Origin: Viridothelium virens
Taxonomy: Eukaryota; Ascomycota; Dothideomycetes; Trypetheliales; Trypetheliaceae
DNA: 64,000 nt
Direction: 5' to 3'
NCBI GenBank assembly: GCA_010094025.1
Contig: ML991837.1
Span: 62,001-126,000 of the forward strand
The notes beneath the pieces are model-generated. The model saw nothing but the letters and a program-made list of their open reading frames with translations, was not told the origin of the DNA and made no database searches. A program made the position numbers and the translations under genes. This document shows positions 1 to 10,895 of the stretch, piece by piece (the stretch's first letter is position 1; each line of letters starts with the position of its first letter).

Positions 1-401
1 GCAATGATGTCTCAAGTTGCTAACAGCATTCTTGAATATGCTGTTTTGTCGGGTGAAGCGAGCACAATTGACTTATGAGTTTCGTAACTCCACTCGTACG
101 GAGTACTCTAGCCCGCATCGTCTTTGCAGAGGGCCTCACAAGCATGACATAGTACTCGGCGAAACTCAAGAATCTGTATGGAAGCATTTGTTACATCGAC
201 CTCATTGTACTTGCTTACCTTTCGACAAGCCTCTCGTTGAGGTTGAGTATGACCAACATTAACCAATTTGAAATTGTCTTCAAACACGCGTTTCGAGTAC
301 AATTACGATAGCGACGAAAGGCGGCGGTGAGCTTTGTTGTCATGACTCTAGTAAGATATTTACAGTATAATTTTCGAAGCGAGGTATCCCTGAATGTCCA
401 G
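1..401. other. window edge, no gene seen
   Basis: The first 400 bases lie downstream of the minus-strand synthetase stop. Open frames here are short and overlap on both strands, and no splice-linked coding pattern or family motif is visible. It is probably 3' flank or intergenic sequence; a gene ending outside the window cannot be excluded. Confidence 0.4.
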
Positions 402-1940
402 CTATCTGTAGTTTGCAACTAAATGCTCAAAGTACTCTCGCGCCTCAACTAAAGTACACCGATGACCCCCTTGCCGGCTATCTCTATAGTTCTTTGCCAG
501 AATTTGCCACGCATCCTCCGCATCTGCCTGGGCATGTACTTCGACTGTCACAGTTCGAGGAGAAATATCCAGATCTCTTGGTCCAATGACAACGATGTGA
601 TTATAGCCTTTGTTCTTGGCTTCCAAGATTTTCTTTTGCAGACTCCGGGCAGATGTATCAATGTCTACCGGGATATGGACTTTGTCAAGCCGGGCCGGCT
701 GAATCTGTTCATTTTCGTAATGACGCAAGCCTGATAATGTCTGCTGAACATCCTTAGCGTATTGTTTGACATCATCCCTATCGGTCACGGAGAGGATGAT
801 GCATGGACGTGGTGCAATCCAGAACGGGAACCGTCCATTGTAGTGTTCGATTAAGAGCGCCATAAATCGTTCGAGCGATCCAAAGATTGCGCGGTGAATG
901 AGCACTGGACGATCGGTGCCCGATTCTGGCGTATCGTAAGACAGCTCGAATCGCTGCGGCAGTTGGAAATCCAGCTGCACAGTTGCGGTCTGGTGCTCCT
1001 TCCCGTCCGAGTCTTTCAAAATGATATCAATCTTGGGTCCGTAAAACGCACCGTCGCCATCATTGATGCTCCATTCGCGACCGCTTGCATCGAGAGCCTC
1101 TCGGAGTTGTGCTTCCGCCTTATCCCATTCGTTTACGGTACCAATGTAGTGATCTTCGGGACGTGTGGAAAGCACAAGTTTATATGGTCCTAATTTGAAA
1201 GTATCATAGACCATACCGATGAAGCGTAACGTGTTTGATATCTCTTCCAATATCTGCGAGTTCCTACAGAAGATGTGTCCGTCATCTTGGTGAAAGCGTC
1301 GAACGCGAGTTAAGCCGCTCAATGCTCCTGATATCTCGTTGCGATGCAGAGGACTGAAATCTGCGTAGCGAATCGGCAGGTCTCTATAGCTTCTCTTTTC
1401 GGATCCAAACAGTAAGCAATGGCCGGGGCAATTCATAGGCTTGAGTCCGAATTCTTCGTCTTGATCTTGTTCGGTCGCGGTGTTATTTTTCGTGCCTCTT
1501 GCCCCTCGACCCGTCACCTCGTACATATCATCTGCATAGTTTTCCCAGTGTCCCGACCTCTCCCACAATGACTTCTTGTATATCGTCGGCGTGACCACCT
1601 CGCGAAAGCCGAAGAGTGCATATTGTGCTCGGAGGAAAGAGACCAGGCGGTTGAAGACGTAGGCGCCATTGGGGAGGAAGAGTGGTGATCCCGGGCTGTA
1701 GATAGAGCTCGTAAACAACGAAGAAGAGATTCCTAGCTCGCGATGGTCTGCAGGAGGCTTCGGAGGACTCTCAGTCGTTGGGTTTAATTTCAATGTTGAC
1801 GCGTTTCGGGAAGGTTGGGATTTGGTGCATGAGCAGTAGTGGTTTGTAAGCGCCCATGAGCGCTTCTTACAACCAAGCGCCTGCAATGATAGCGCTACAT
1901 GCTGAATTCTGCGGATGAATGGCCGTTGAATTGTCAGCAT
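402..1940 (-). CDS. MST1: mitochondrial threonyl-tRNA synthetase
   Basis: Charges mitochondrial tRNA-Thr with threonine. Intronless, 512 aa from the ATG at 1940; the frame stays open slightly upstream but without an earlier ATG. The N-terminus is basic with few acids (RRIQHV, CKKRSW), as in a mitochondrial targeting sequence. The class II aminoacyl-tRNA synthetase core begins near residue 70 (ELGISSSLF). Motif 1 is FREVVTPTIY, the zinc-ligand/threonine-pocket segment is KPMNCPGH, motif 2 contains RNEISGALSGLTRVRRFHQDDGH, split here as RNEISGALSG and RVRRFHQDDGH, and motif 3 includes GSLERFMALLIEHY. A C-terminal anticodon-binding domain follows. The TGS and editing domains of the cytosolic enzyme are absent, as in yeast Mst1. 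It is divergent from the membrane-protein gene at 2413 and probably shares its promoter. Confidence 0.95.
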   Translation of the reverse strand: MLTIQRPFIRRIQHVALSLQALGCKKRSWALTNHYCSCTKSQPSRNASTLKLNPTTESPPKPPADHRELGISSSLFTSSIYSPGSPLFLPNGAYVFNRLVSFLRAQYALFGFREVVTPTIYKKSLWERSGHWENYADDMYEVTGRGARGTKNNTATEQDQDEEFGLKPMNCPGHCLLFGSEKRSYRDLPIRYADFSPLHRNEISGALSGLTRVRRFHQDDGHIFCRNSQILEEISNTLRFIGMVYDTFKLGPYKLVLSTRPEDHYIGTVNEWDKAEAQLREALDASGREWSINDGDGAFYGPKIDIILKDSDGKEHQTATVQLDFQLPQRFELSYDTPESGTDRPVLIHRAIFGSLERFMALLIEHYNGRFPFWIAPRPCIILSVTDRDDVKQYAKDVQQTLSGLRHYENEQIQPARLDKVHIPVDIDTSARSLQKKILEAKNKGYNHIVVIGPRDLDISPRTVTVEVHAQADAEDAWQILAKNYRDSRQGGHRCTLVEAREYFEHLVANYR

Positions 1941-2412
1941 CACCTCTATCAAGACTAGGTGTATTGGTGATGCCTAGGTGAAAGACTATCAAGGCACGCG
2001 CTGGAGGAACGCGTAGACGTCATTCCTTGTTGAGCTTTGGTTCACCTCGCCAACCCTCACCAATCAATCGATTTAACTTTGAACTGCGTTTGACCGTACG
2101 TATCTACTCAAGACTCAGTCACACTCAACGCTCTGCCATGACTTTCTTTTCTCACACTTAGTGCCATAACGCTATGACTTCGGGTACTCTCTTCCTCCCA
2201 AATCTGCTAATTTCCAGTTCTGGCATAGTTCTTTGTTAAATACAAGTAATCGCCTACCGCTTTGGCGCTCAATTCCTGTTCTCTTCAAATGACATTTTTA
2301 GACAGTATTTTGAGCATATTTCGATTGGCACGTTTCCCCAATTATTCCCTATCATTGCTTGTTCTTCATTCCAATTCGACGCATTCCCCACCCGCTTGGC
2401 TAGGCATCCAAG
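1941..2412. promoter_or_regulatory. divergent promoter region
   Basis: This 472-bp stretch separates the starts of the minus-strand synthetase and the plus-strand membrane-protein gene, so it must hold both promoters. A CCAAT-like motif (ACCAATCAATC) lies near 2060. No other element is clear. Confidence 0.45.
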
Positions 2413-4080
2413 ATGGCCCGCCGAAGTCGAGCACAACTCTCGGAATCTTGGGCCATGATGGATGAGGATGACAGCCGTGGCTCAAATGATGAATCACGGC
2501 TGGAGTCAGAGCATACTTCTCCACCCGGTGATGCTAGTTATGTCGACATAAGGCCGTCTCCGCCCAGGTCTTCGAGGAGGCAGACCCCTGTGAGGCATAC
2601 TCGGAACCCAGCCGCCTCTACTGGACCAACTCTGATCATGCCGTCTATCGAACAGCCACGGCAGACCCCCTGCTTTAATCCACTGCCAGAAGAATCTCCA
2701 ATACCAAGAACGAGGGGTTCAAGACGAAAGCATTCCTCTGGAGATACTCACCGTACAACGAAGCCCAGAGGCAACACTCCAAGGCAACGAAGATCGAGTG
2801 ATCAAAGGACGCGGAGTTCATCCATTGAAGAAGAATCGAACGCACCGCAATTGTTTGAAGGCGTAACGAAGTATTTACTCTGGCCGTCTTTGAAGATCCT
2901 ATGGCGAATATCTTCTAGTACCATCAGCCTGATAGCTCCTTGGGTACCATTAATACTTGCCATTTGGATCATAACTGGCCTCATCTACTTCAGCATTAAC
3001 TTTGCCTACTTTTCCGTCTCAAACGCCCTGTCCCCTCTTTGCAATGTGCCCTTGGTTGCATGGTACTGGTCTGGTTACTGCGGTCCACGGATTTCGCCAC
3101 CCTCGGCTCCCGAGGAATTGGATGAACTCATTATACTTCAGTCCTCGTTGGAGGATGTCTTGTCCTCATCTACGTCGAACAACGTGAGTTCTCTTCCGAT
3201 GGACATCACGAGGAGTGTGCTACACCTGAGCGAACTGAGACACAATGTACGCGTCTCTAAACTCCCGTCAAAGAATGAGCTTGTCCTTGAGCTGGAAGCA
3301 TTCCATGAATCAGCCAATGATGCCTCCAGCAAACTCGGTTCATATGGCAGCAGTATCGGACGCGCAGTCGACAAGATCATTACGACTAATCGCTGGACGT
3401 TGAGAAAGTTAGACAGCATCGCACATGCGGATGCCGAGCGGGGCTTTGTGGAGAGGTTTAAGGATGACATTATGTCACCCTTCAGACCACGAATCGTAAG
3501 GTATGATGAGATTCTCGAGCAGTATCTCCAGCACACCGACGTTATTGAGGAGCAAATCACAAATCTCATCCTTGAAGCACATGCCCTTGTCAAAGCACTA
3601 CAACTTCTCGACAATCGGTTGGACACGATCGCCTTTATCACCAAACGTGATGGAATTGACATAGCCGACGCCAAGGATGAGCTTCTGGCTCGGCTGTGGA
3701 CCTACTTTGGAGGCAACAAATATGAGGTCAAGCAAATTGACAGGAAATTGGCCCTCATATCGGATCTTTCCAAGTACCGTCAGCTTGCTGTTGCCCACGT
3801 CTTAGCTACCATCCGGAAACTTGAAGGGATCCAAAATGGTCTCAAAGACCTGCGAGAGCGCATAGTGCAGCCCGGTCTTGATGTTGGAAGACGTGACATG
3901 CCGCTCGAGTGGCATATATACAACATCCAGCTTGGGCTAGAGAGATTGGAGCTGCAGAAAATGGAGAGTAATCGGGCTCTCGACCAAGACTTGAGCCGAT
4001 ACTACGATAGCAAGGGTGGGAGGAGAGACGAGGGTAGAATGATTGAAGGGAGGATGACGACGGTGGACGCCGGCGCGTGA
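2413..4080 (+). CDS. conserved-type fungal membrane protein with helical C-terminal half
   Basis: Single exon, 555 aa, family not recognised. Residues 1 to about 150 are hydrophilic, rich in Ser, Arg and Pro, and probably disordered. A strongly hydrophobic segment follows at about 160-205 (SLIAPWVPLILAIWIITGLIY then more hydrophobic sequence), consistent with one or two membrane spans. The remaining 330 residues are charged, leucine-rich and helical in character, with coiled-coil-like stretches, ending in a basic tail. This layout of disordered head, membrane anchor and long helical domain suggests an organelle or nuclear-envelope anchored scaffold, but that is inference. The ATG at 2413 is the first of its frame, and the product is complete. 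Confidence 0.8.
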   Translation: MARRSRAQLSESWAMMDEDDSRGSNDESRLESEHTSPPGDASYVDIRPSPPRSSRRQTPVRHTRNPAASTGPTLIMPSIEQPRQTPCFNPLPEESPIPRTRGSRRKHSSGDTHRTTKPRGNTPRQRRSSDQRTRSSSIEEESNAPQLFEGVTKYLLWPSLKILWRISSSTISLIAPWVPLILAIWIITGLIYFSINFAYFSVSNALSPLCNVPLVAWYWSGYCGPRISPPSAPEELDELIILQSSLEDVLSSSTSNNVSSLPMDITRSVLHLSELRHNVRVSKLPSKNELVLELEAFHESANDASSKLGSYGSSIGRAVDKIITTNRWTLRKLDSIAHADAERGFVERFKDDIMSPFRPRIVRYDEILEQYLQHTDVIEEQITNLILEAHALVKALQLLDNRLDTIAFITKRDGIDIADAKDELLARLWTYFGGNKYEVKQIDRKLALISDLSKYRQLAVAHVLATIRKLEGIQNGLKDLRERIVQPGLDVGRRDMPLEWHIYNIQLGLERLELQKMESNRALDQDLSRYYDSKGGRRDEGRMIEGRMTTVDAGA

Positions 4081-5810
4081 AGGGATAGGTCGTGAATGCC
4101 TGAAGTAAGGAAGAATCGAAGAGGCGGCATCGAGCCGGAAAGCTCCCTACAGGATACCCCAAATAGTCCAAACCGATGTTTTATGCCATGCACACTTTGG
4201 GGCCTGTGTCAGATGAAGCCACGCAACGTCAAATCCCTGATATCATGCCATCTTTTCTCTCCGACAGAACTACCTCGAATGGGCTCTGGTATTTCCAGCG
4301 CGCAGAATTCGCATTGCAGGCGGTCCGTAAATATTGGTATGATCTGACAATGGTCTCGCAATATGCATTCCCTATTTGGACGCTGGACTACTATCTTGGC
4401 TCTACTTCGCTGGTCATTAAGTGAGGCATGCGTCGCTGTGAAACTGACCTTCGTAGATGAGTGGTCTTCAAATGCAGGTACAGTGCGAGGTTGTCCTTCT
4501 CATGAATCTGTTTATGATGTTTTCGGGTTGCCATCTAATGGGACGGCGGATCCCAAAATATGGACTGGCTCTGTCCAATACTGTGCTGCTCCAAGAATTT
4601 TACATGATATGACCATGACTCTCCGTAGTAGTTTATCATAGCGTCTTCCGGTCGTTGGATCTTGGAGGACTCGGAGGACTTGGAGAACTTGAAGGACCTG
4701 GAAAAGAAAGTTCATGGATACCAGGGTTCAAACCGGAGAAGAACCAAGGATGACTATGCCTCGCTCTGAGGCCTGGTGTTGTAATCATTGCGAGCACCTC
4801 GAATCCACTGATGTTCATTCGGTCCAGGACCAGAGATTCGTAACGAATTCAGTTACCAACAGATACTACCAAGGGATGAGCCTGGCAAAACGTGTGGCTT
4901 TCAGATACCTGTGACGAGAGGCAGGGTCGGCCAACAATGCTGATGAGACACGGTGTCAGGAAACAACGTCTTCCCACTCGTCGATTCCAAACTTATGTCA
5001 AGAAGGCGAGAGCGTCTGTCTTCAAAATGGATTTTCAGAAACCTTCTCCAAAGGACGTCTCCGCATTATTGCAGCATGCACCACGCTATCCCAGCATCCT
5101 CTTACTTTATGATTCTCGTTTTCACGTAAAAATTGTCAACACAGCTTGCGAAAAACGACTGTACGACGACGCAAAAGATCTGCGCAATCAGAGCTTCGTG
5201 AAGTGTCAAAACTTCGTCGCCTTCCCCTTCCTGTTAGGTAGGAGCTTTCTTCTAATTAACCAGACCGAAGTCTGATGCAAGTCGCACAGCTTCTGAGCCT
5301 CAGACCCCGAGAAGAGGGCCGAAATGGTGTGCCAAGTGATTGAAAATTCCTTGACTGCGGCACTCTGCGGAAGCTACTTTTACTTGCCGTGCTTGCTTTG
5401 GGGAAGAGTGTCACTGTCTCCATTATCATCCGAAGAATCGGTCCATTTGTCGGAGGTAGGATAGCCCAATTTCCGCCTCATTGTCGATCATTTCCTGTGC
5501 CTTCTCGCGCTTCTCCACAATACCCTAACATCTGTGCTTCTCCACTCTTAGCGGCCGTTCCTGGCAGCCACACCTCGTCATATTGCGGGGATTTTTGATT
5601 TTTTGGACCCTGAAATTTCCATTTCCTCATCGTCGATGATGGGATTATAAATGAACTCGAATGTACGCTGCCAATGTCGTCCCCTGGCGTCCAGCAAGGT
5701 CCCAGGAGTTTTCTTGCCGTCTGGCAATGTTACAGTTCGATTTATAGCTCGCAGCTTCTTCTCTCAAGGCCTTCTTTTTGAAAACAAAACTAGCGCGCTC
5801 ACCCAGCAAA
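4081..5810. other. intergenic region, no supported gene
   Basis: About 1.7 kb between the membrane-protein gene and the secreted glucosidase. Several open frames of 80-127 codons occur on the plus strand (for example 4176-4424 and 4892-5275), but none shows a domain, conserved-looking core or convincing splice linkage. An imperfect 9-bp tandem repeat lies at 4661-4699. The last few hundred bases should hold the glucosidase promoter. Confidence 0.5.
4661..4699. repeat. imperfect 9-bp tandem repeat
   Basis: About 4.5 degenerate copies of a TTGGAGGAC-like 9-mer run head to tail. It lies outside any supported gene. Simple tandem slippage is the likeliest origin. Confidence 0.6.
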
Positions 5811-8800
5811 ATGCTGTGTCCCATTCAGCACGCATTTCTACTTTCTTGGTCTGTGCTAATCAATAGCTTTGCTCAGGCGCAAACTTCATCCGCTAGCTCA
5901 GCAGATGGATTGAACTCCTTGACAAGCACTTCAAGTGCAAGCATTGGAACAGCTACAATCAATGGCACTCCAACAACATACCGTAATATTTTTACTGTTC
6001 CAGCAGCTGCGGACTCCGGCGTACCAGTAATACCAAATATCGAAGACCCTCAAGCCGTCGATGCTCAGTCAGTATGCCCGGGATATTCCGCTTCGAATGT
6101 CGTCCGAAATGCCTACGGCTTCAGTGCAATACTCAACCTTGCGGGGCCTGCCTGCAATTTGTATGGCACAGATATTGAGACACTGGACCTTACTGTTCAG
6201 TACCAGTCCGGCAGCAGGCTCTCAGTGAAGATAACTCCGTCGAATATTGTAAGTCTTCAAATGGAATAAATTTCCAAGCTACTGTCAGCTCCTAACCTAG
6301 ATAGGCCCCTTCAGAGACCTCATGGTACATCTTACCCAATGATCTAGTTCAGGAACCGACCCTGGATGCCGATGCGAACTACACCTCTCAGGCAAGCGAT
6401 TTACAGTTCAGCTGGAGTAATGACCCGACATTCGGCTTCAGCGTTATCCGCAAATCCACGGGGGATGTTTTGTTCGATACTACTGGCAACAGACTTATCT
6501 TCGAGAACCAGTTCATTGAGTTTTCCTCAGGCCTCCCAGAAGAATACAACCTGTACGGTCTTGGCGAACATATTCACGGCTTGCGATTGGGTAATAACTT
6601 CACCGCGACAATGTATGCAGCAGATGTTGGTGATCCAATCGATGACAACATCTATGGTACCCATCCTTTCTATCTGGATACAAGATACTACGAACAGGAC
6701 CCCTCATCGGGAAACTTAACACTTGTAACTTCTAATGAGACGGACCCTAACGCTTCTTATGTCTCATACTCCCACGGTGTGTATCTTCGTAATGCCCATG
6801 GCCATGAGATCTTGTTGAAACCCGAGAACGTCACCTGGCGCACGCTCGGTGGAAGCATTGACCTGTACTTCTTTGACGGGCCATCTCAGCCAGAGGTAAC
6901 GGCGAACTATCAGGAGGCCGCCATTGGATTACCTGCAATGCAACAATATTTCGCCTTCGGTTACCATCAATGCAGATGGGGCTATCGTAACTGGACTGAG
7001 CTCTCCAATGTTGTCAACAATTTCCGCCAATTCGACATCCCGCTGGAGAATATCTGGACCGACATCGATTATATGAATCAGTATCGAGACTACGACAATG
7101 ACCAGAATCGATTCTCCTATCCTGAAGGCGAGCAATTCTTGAGCCAACTACATGCCAATGGTCAGCACTACATCCCCATCGTTGACTCTGCTATTTATGT
7201 TCCAAATCCGAGCAACGCCAGCGACGCTTATGGGACATACACTCGCGGTAATGACTCTGGAGTCTTCATGATGAATCCGGATGGCAGTCAGTACATTGGC
7301 AATGTCTGGCCAGGCTATACAGTCTTTCCAGATTGGCTTTCCGACAAAGCAGTGCCGTGGTGGACAGATGAAATGGTAATGTGGCATGACAAGGTTGCCT
7401 TCGATGGTATTTGGATCGATATGTCGGAAGTATCCTCATTCTGTGTCGGTTCTTGCGGATCAGGCAATATCACCCTCAATCCAGTCCACCCGCCATTTGC
7501 ACTACCAGGCGAGCCCGGAAATGTCATCTACGATTATCCCGAAGATTTCAACGTTACCAACGCGACACAAGCCGCCTCTGCCGCCTCCGCTTCGTCTAGT
7601 CAAGCTGCTGCGACATCTGCTACTGCTGGATCCACCGTCGCTACATCATATGTTCGCACAACACCTACCCCGGGTGTCCGCAATGTCAACTACCCGCCAT
7701 ACACAATCAACAATGTTCAGGGAGATCTTGCTGTCCATGCTGTTTCCCCTAATGCTACTCATCACAACGGCGTTCAAGAATATGACGTCCACAACCTCTT
7801 CGGCTACCAAATTCTCAACGCTACCTACCAAGCTCTTGTCTCCGTCTTTCCTGGCAAGCGCCCACTCATCATCGGACGCTCCACCTTCGCTGGCGCCGGC
7901 AAGTGGGCAGGTCACTGGGGCGGCGACAACTACAGCCAATGGCGCTACATGTACTTCTCGATCCCGCAAGCCCTCAGCTTCGCCCTCTTCGGCATCCCCA
8001 TGTTCGGTGTCGACACGTGCGGCTTCAACGGCAACTCAGACGAGGAGCTTTGCAACCGCTGGATGCAGCTCAGTGCCTTCTTCCCCTTCTATCGCAACCA
8101 CAACACCTTCTCAGCCGACCCCCAGGAGCCCTACGTCTGGAGCAGCGTCATTGACGCCTCCAAGACCGCTATGGCTATCCGCTATTCCATCCTGCCGTAC
8201 ATGTACACCCTCTTCCATCAGGCCCACACCACGGGCTCCACCGTCATGCGTGCCCTCTCCTGGGAGTTCCCCACCGAGCCTAGCCTCGCCTCCGCGGACC
8301 GCCAATTCTTGCTCGGCTCGTCTCTCCTCGTCACGCCCGTCCTTGAGCCCCTCGCCACCACTGTGGATGGTGTGTTCCCGGGCGTCAAAGACGGTACAGT
8401 CTGGTACGACTGGTATAACCAGACGGCGGTGGATGTTCCAGCCGGTGCGAACGTAACCATCGATGCGCCGCTGGGCCATATCCCACTGTATGTCCGGGGT
8501 GGCAGCGTGATGCCGATGCAGGAGCCTGGATATACGACGGCTGAGTCGCGGAAGAATCCCTGGGCTCTCCTGACAGCGCTGGACCAGGAGGGGTCGGCCA
8601 CAGGGCAGTTGTATGTGGATGACGGCGAGTCGATTGAGCCGACGGATACGCTGTTGGTGGATTTCACAGCCACGCAGGGAAGCCTCTATGCCAGTGCTAG
8701 GGGTACGTACAATGACACGAACGCGTTGGCGAACGTGACGGTCTTAGGAGTGGAGAATGCTGGGAATAGCGTCACGCTGAATGGCAAGACTCTATCCAGC

Positions 8801-8905
8801 GGTGTGCAGTATGATGGCACGAATAAGATTTTGAAGGTGACGGGGCTGAACAATATGACAAGCACGGGGGCATGGAGCCAGGATTGGGTATTAAGTTGGT
8901 CGTAG
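5811..8905 (+). CDS. agdC: secreted GH31 alpha/beta-glucosidase, AgdC type
   Basis: Extracellular enzyme that releases glucose from the non-reducing ends of starch- or malto-oligosaccharides. Two exons, 5811-6248 and 6305-8905, join in phase 0 across a 56-nt intron, giving 1012 aa. The ATG at 5811 gives a clear signal peptide (FLLSWSVLINSFAQAQ) followed by a Ser/Thr-rich stretch. The nucleophile segment reads GIWIDMSEVSSFC, the variant I associate with fungal AgdC proteins rather than the WIDMNEPS form. A later catalytic block reads FAGAGKWAGHWGGDN. An Ala/Ser/Thr-rich linker lies between these blocks, as in the family. C-terminal beta-sandwich sequence follows, and many N-glycosylation sequons are present. 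Length fits the family, and no break is seen. It converges on the gene ending at 9118. Confidence 0.94.
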
Positions 8906-9117
8906 ATGTTTGGTCCAATAACGTACCGCTCTGGAAAAACGGAGACTTCGGCTATGAATAACGAATTTTTTTACTATGCATCGAAAACTAATCAATATTC
9001 AAGAACTGAATACAACTGAGATGCCTAAATGCTACAATAATATGCTGCAAGACGCCACTAACGGTACAATGCGGAGGGCTATGTCAAATTCGTATCATTC
9101 GTGCCCAACTGATCATC

Positions 9118-10895
9118 TTAGTGCACCTGACTCATCCGCTCCATCCTCGACTTGGTCAGCTCCAACTTCAGACTATCTCTTGCCTGCGCTGGAAGCGTTT
9201 TTGTTCGACTCAAACCAGGGCCCTTAGGCACCCCCTGCTTCTCTTCCTCGTCCTTTCTCAGCATACTACTGTACCTCTTCGGCCGCGACAATCCCGCTTC
9301 AAACTTCTCCCGCGCATCGTCGATAAGACTTCCTCTAATCGGAACAGGACCTCGTGCCTCGCTCTCACTCTTTCTAGGCCCCTCTTCAAGTTTCGCCCTG
9401 GCAGATGCAACTTGCGACGACGAAGCCGGCGTAGGCGTGCAGTAACCCACATCCACATCGCCTCTCTCCCTCAACTCTCCCGCCTCATCCTCTTCTTCCT
9501 CCCTGATTCCGCCCAACCCAATCACCTTTCCGTTCGACAACCCCAGCCCACTATCCGCTCTATCCCTGCCCGCCGTTTCTACCTCACCCGCGACCTTCGT
9601 ATCCTCTCCCACAACTTCCTCCTCCTCATACTCATCATCCGACTCCACCTCAAACTGGAACTTCGCCATCTCGCACAAATTCAGGCTCTGCCGCTGCTCC
9701 ACTGCCAACCCGACCTCCTCGTCACGCACCTCTCCCAGAGACCCATGCCGCTCCCCAAGCGAGACACTACGCACGCGGGCATCGAAGGACTCGGTGCGAG
9801 CGGGTTCGCCAGCGGAGCGATCGCGGCCGAACGATGAGCTGCGCGCGCGTTGGCGGAGGGACTGTGAGCGGGAGAGAGCGCCAGCGCTCGGAGCAGGCGA
9901 TTGGGACACGGGCGTCGAGGTGGACTGTGATGCAGATTGGGAGTGCGAGCGCGAACGCGAGCGCGAATGCGAGGACTGTGAGTGGGAGAGGGAGTGAGAG
10001 CGCGAGAGCTGGAGGAGGGCTTGAGATTGGGACTGCCGACGGACGGGGAGGGCGACTTCTTCCCAGTCGACGCTGCGTTCGGTGCGGGAGACGCCGTGGT
10101 CGGCGAGGCTGTCGAGTTCGGCGAGGAAGTGGGTTTGCCAGATCTCGGGCTTGAGGTTCTCGGTTGCGCGGGCGGGGTCTTTGAACGCCTCGCCGCTGTG
10201 GCGGTCGCGCCATTGCACGATGACGATGTATTCCTCGTCGTCGGCATGGTCGCACTCGCCTTTTTGGGCGGCGGCTTCTTGCTCGTAAGTGGGATAGGCG
10301 GCCTGCGACCAAGCCCTATGGCACCCTTTGAAGGCTTGCATGCCTGCTTGAGGCGGCATGTGAGTCACTACATTCCTCTTATTCGTTGGGTCTCCCGAAA
10401 TATACGGATTGAGCTTGAGAGACTCGATACGAGCGCGTAGATCTGCAGCATCGGAGGAGGGGTATGAGGAGGCTGATGGGGAAAAGGACGAGGAAAAGGA
10501 GGGCAGACTCAAGGTATGGATATCACACGGGATAGGGGATCTTGAAGTAGTTATAGTATCAAGAGTAGTTGGGAAGTGTAGATGACGGGCGGATGGAAGA
10601 GACGCTAGATGTGGAAGGAGGGATTCGAGGGATGGTGTGCTGAAGTCGGTCGTCCAGCCTAGTAAAAGAGAATTGTTAGTTTTGCGTGAATCGGGCAATG
10701 GCCAATACATAACATACCGACTAGGAGTATAGCGTTCTTCGGATCATAAGGACCAGAGCCTCTGTAAAGGAAACAGCAATTATCATCTTCACGAATGGCG
10801 TCCACTACGGTCTCGAGCGCGGCACTGTTGCCTGTATCTACGAACTTGTCCAATGGCTCTTCGAAATCGAGAGTAATGAGAGTGGCCGAAGTCAT
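9118..10895 (-). CDS. A/B-barrel-like protein with Ser/His/Arg-rich disordered region
   Basis: Two exons, 10895-10718 and 10658-9118, join in phase 1 across a 59-nt intron; 572 aa from ATG 10895. Residues 15-65 (ETVVDAIREDDNCCFLYRG, then LLVGWTTDF) resemble the dimeric alpha+beta barrel fold of ABM/stress-responsive proteins. A second similar stretch occurs near residues 205-235 (EEYIVIVQWRDRHSGEAFKD). The middle, about 265-320, is a low-complexity run of Ser paired with His, Arg and Gln. An acidic block (DDEYEEEEVVGED) and a Lys/Arg-rich tail follow. Orthologous proteins of unknown role are likely in other fungi, but I do not recognise a named family. No catalytic motif is evident. The C-terminal two thirds look disordered and could be phosphorylated on Ser. 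Confidence 0.8.

Noticed and set aside
4714-4760. tRNA-like B-box (GGTTCAAACC) near 4727
   Set aside because: No A-box or cloverleaf can be built upstream. Similar B-box-like strings near 31097 and 36049 fail the same test.
4176-5275. Plus-strand open frames that look like a small gene
   Set aside because: No domain, no phase-consistent splice chain and no conserved-looking core.
7550-7680. Ala/Ser/Thr-rich insertion inside the GH31 catalytic region, considered as a repeat expansion
   Set aside because: AgdC-type enzymes carry a similar linker at this position.
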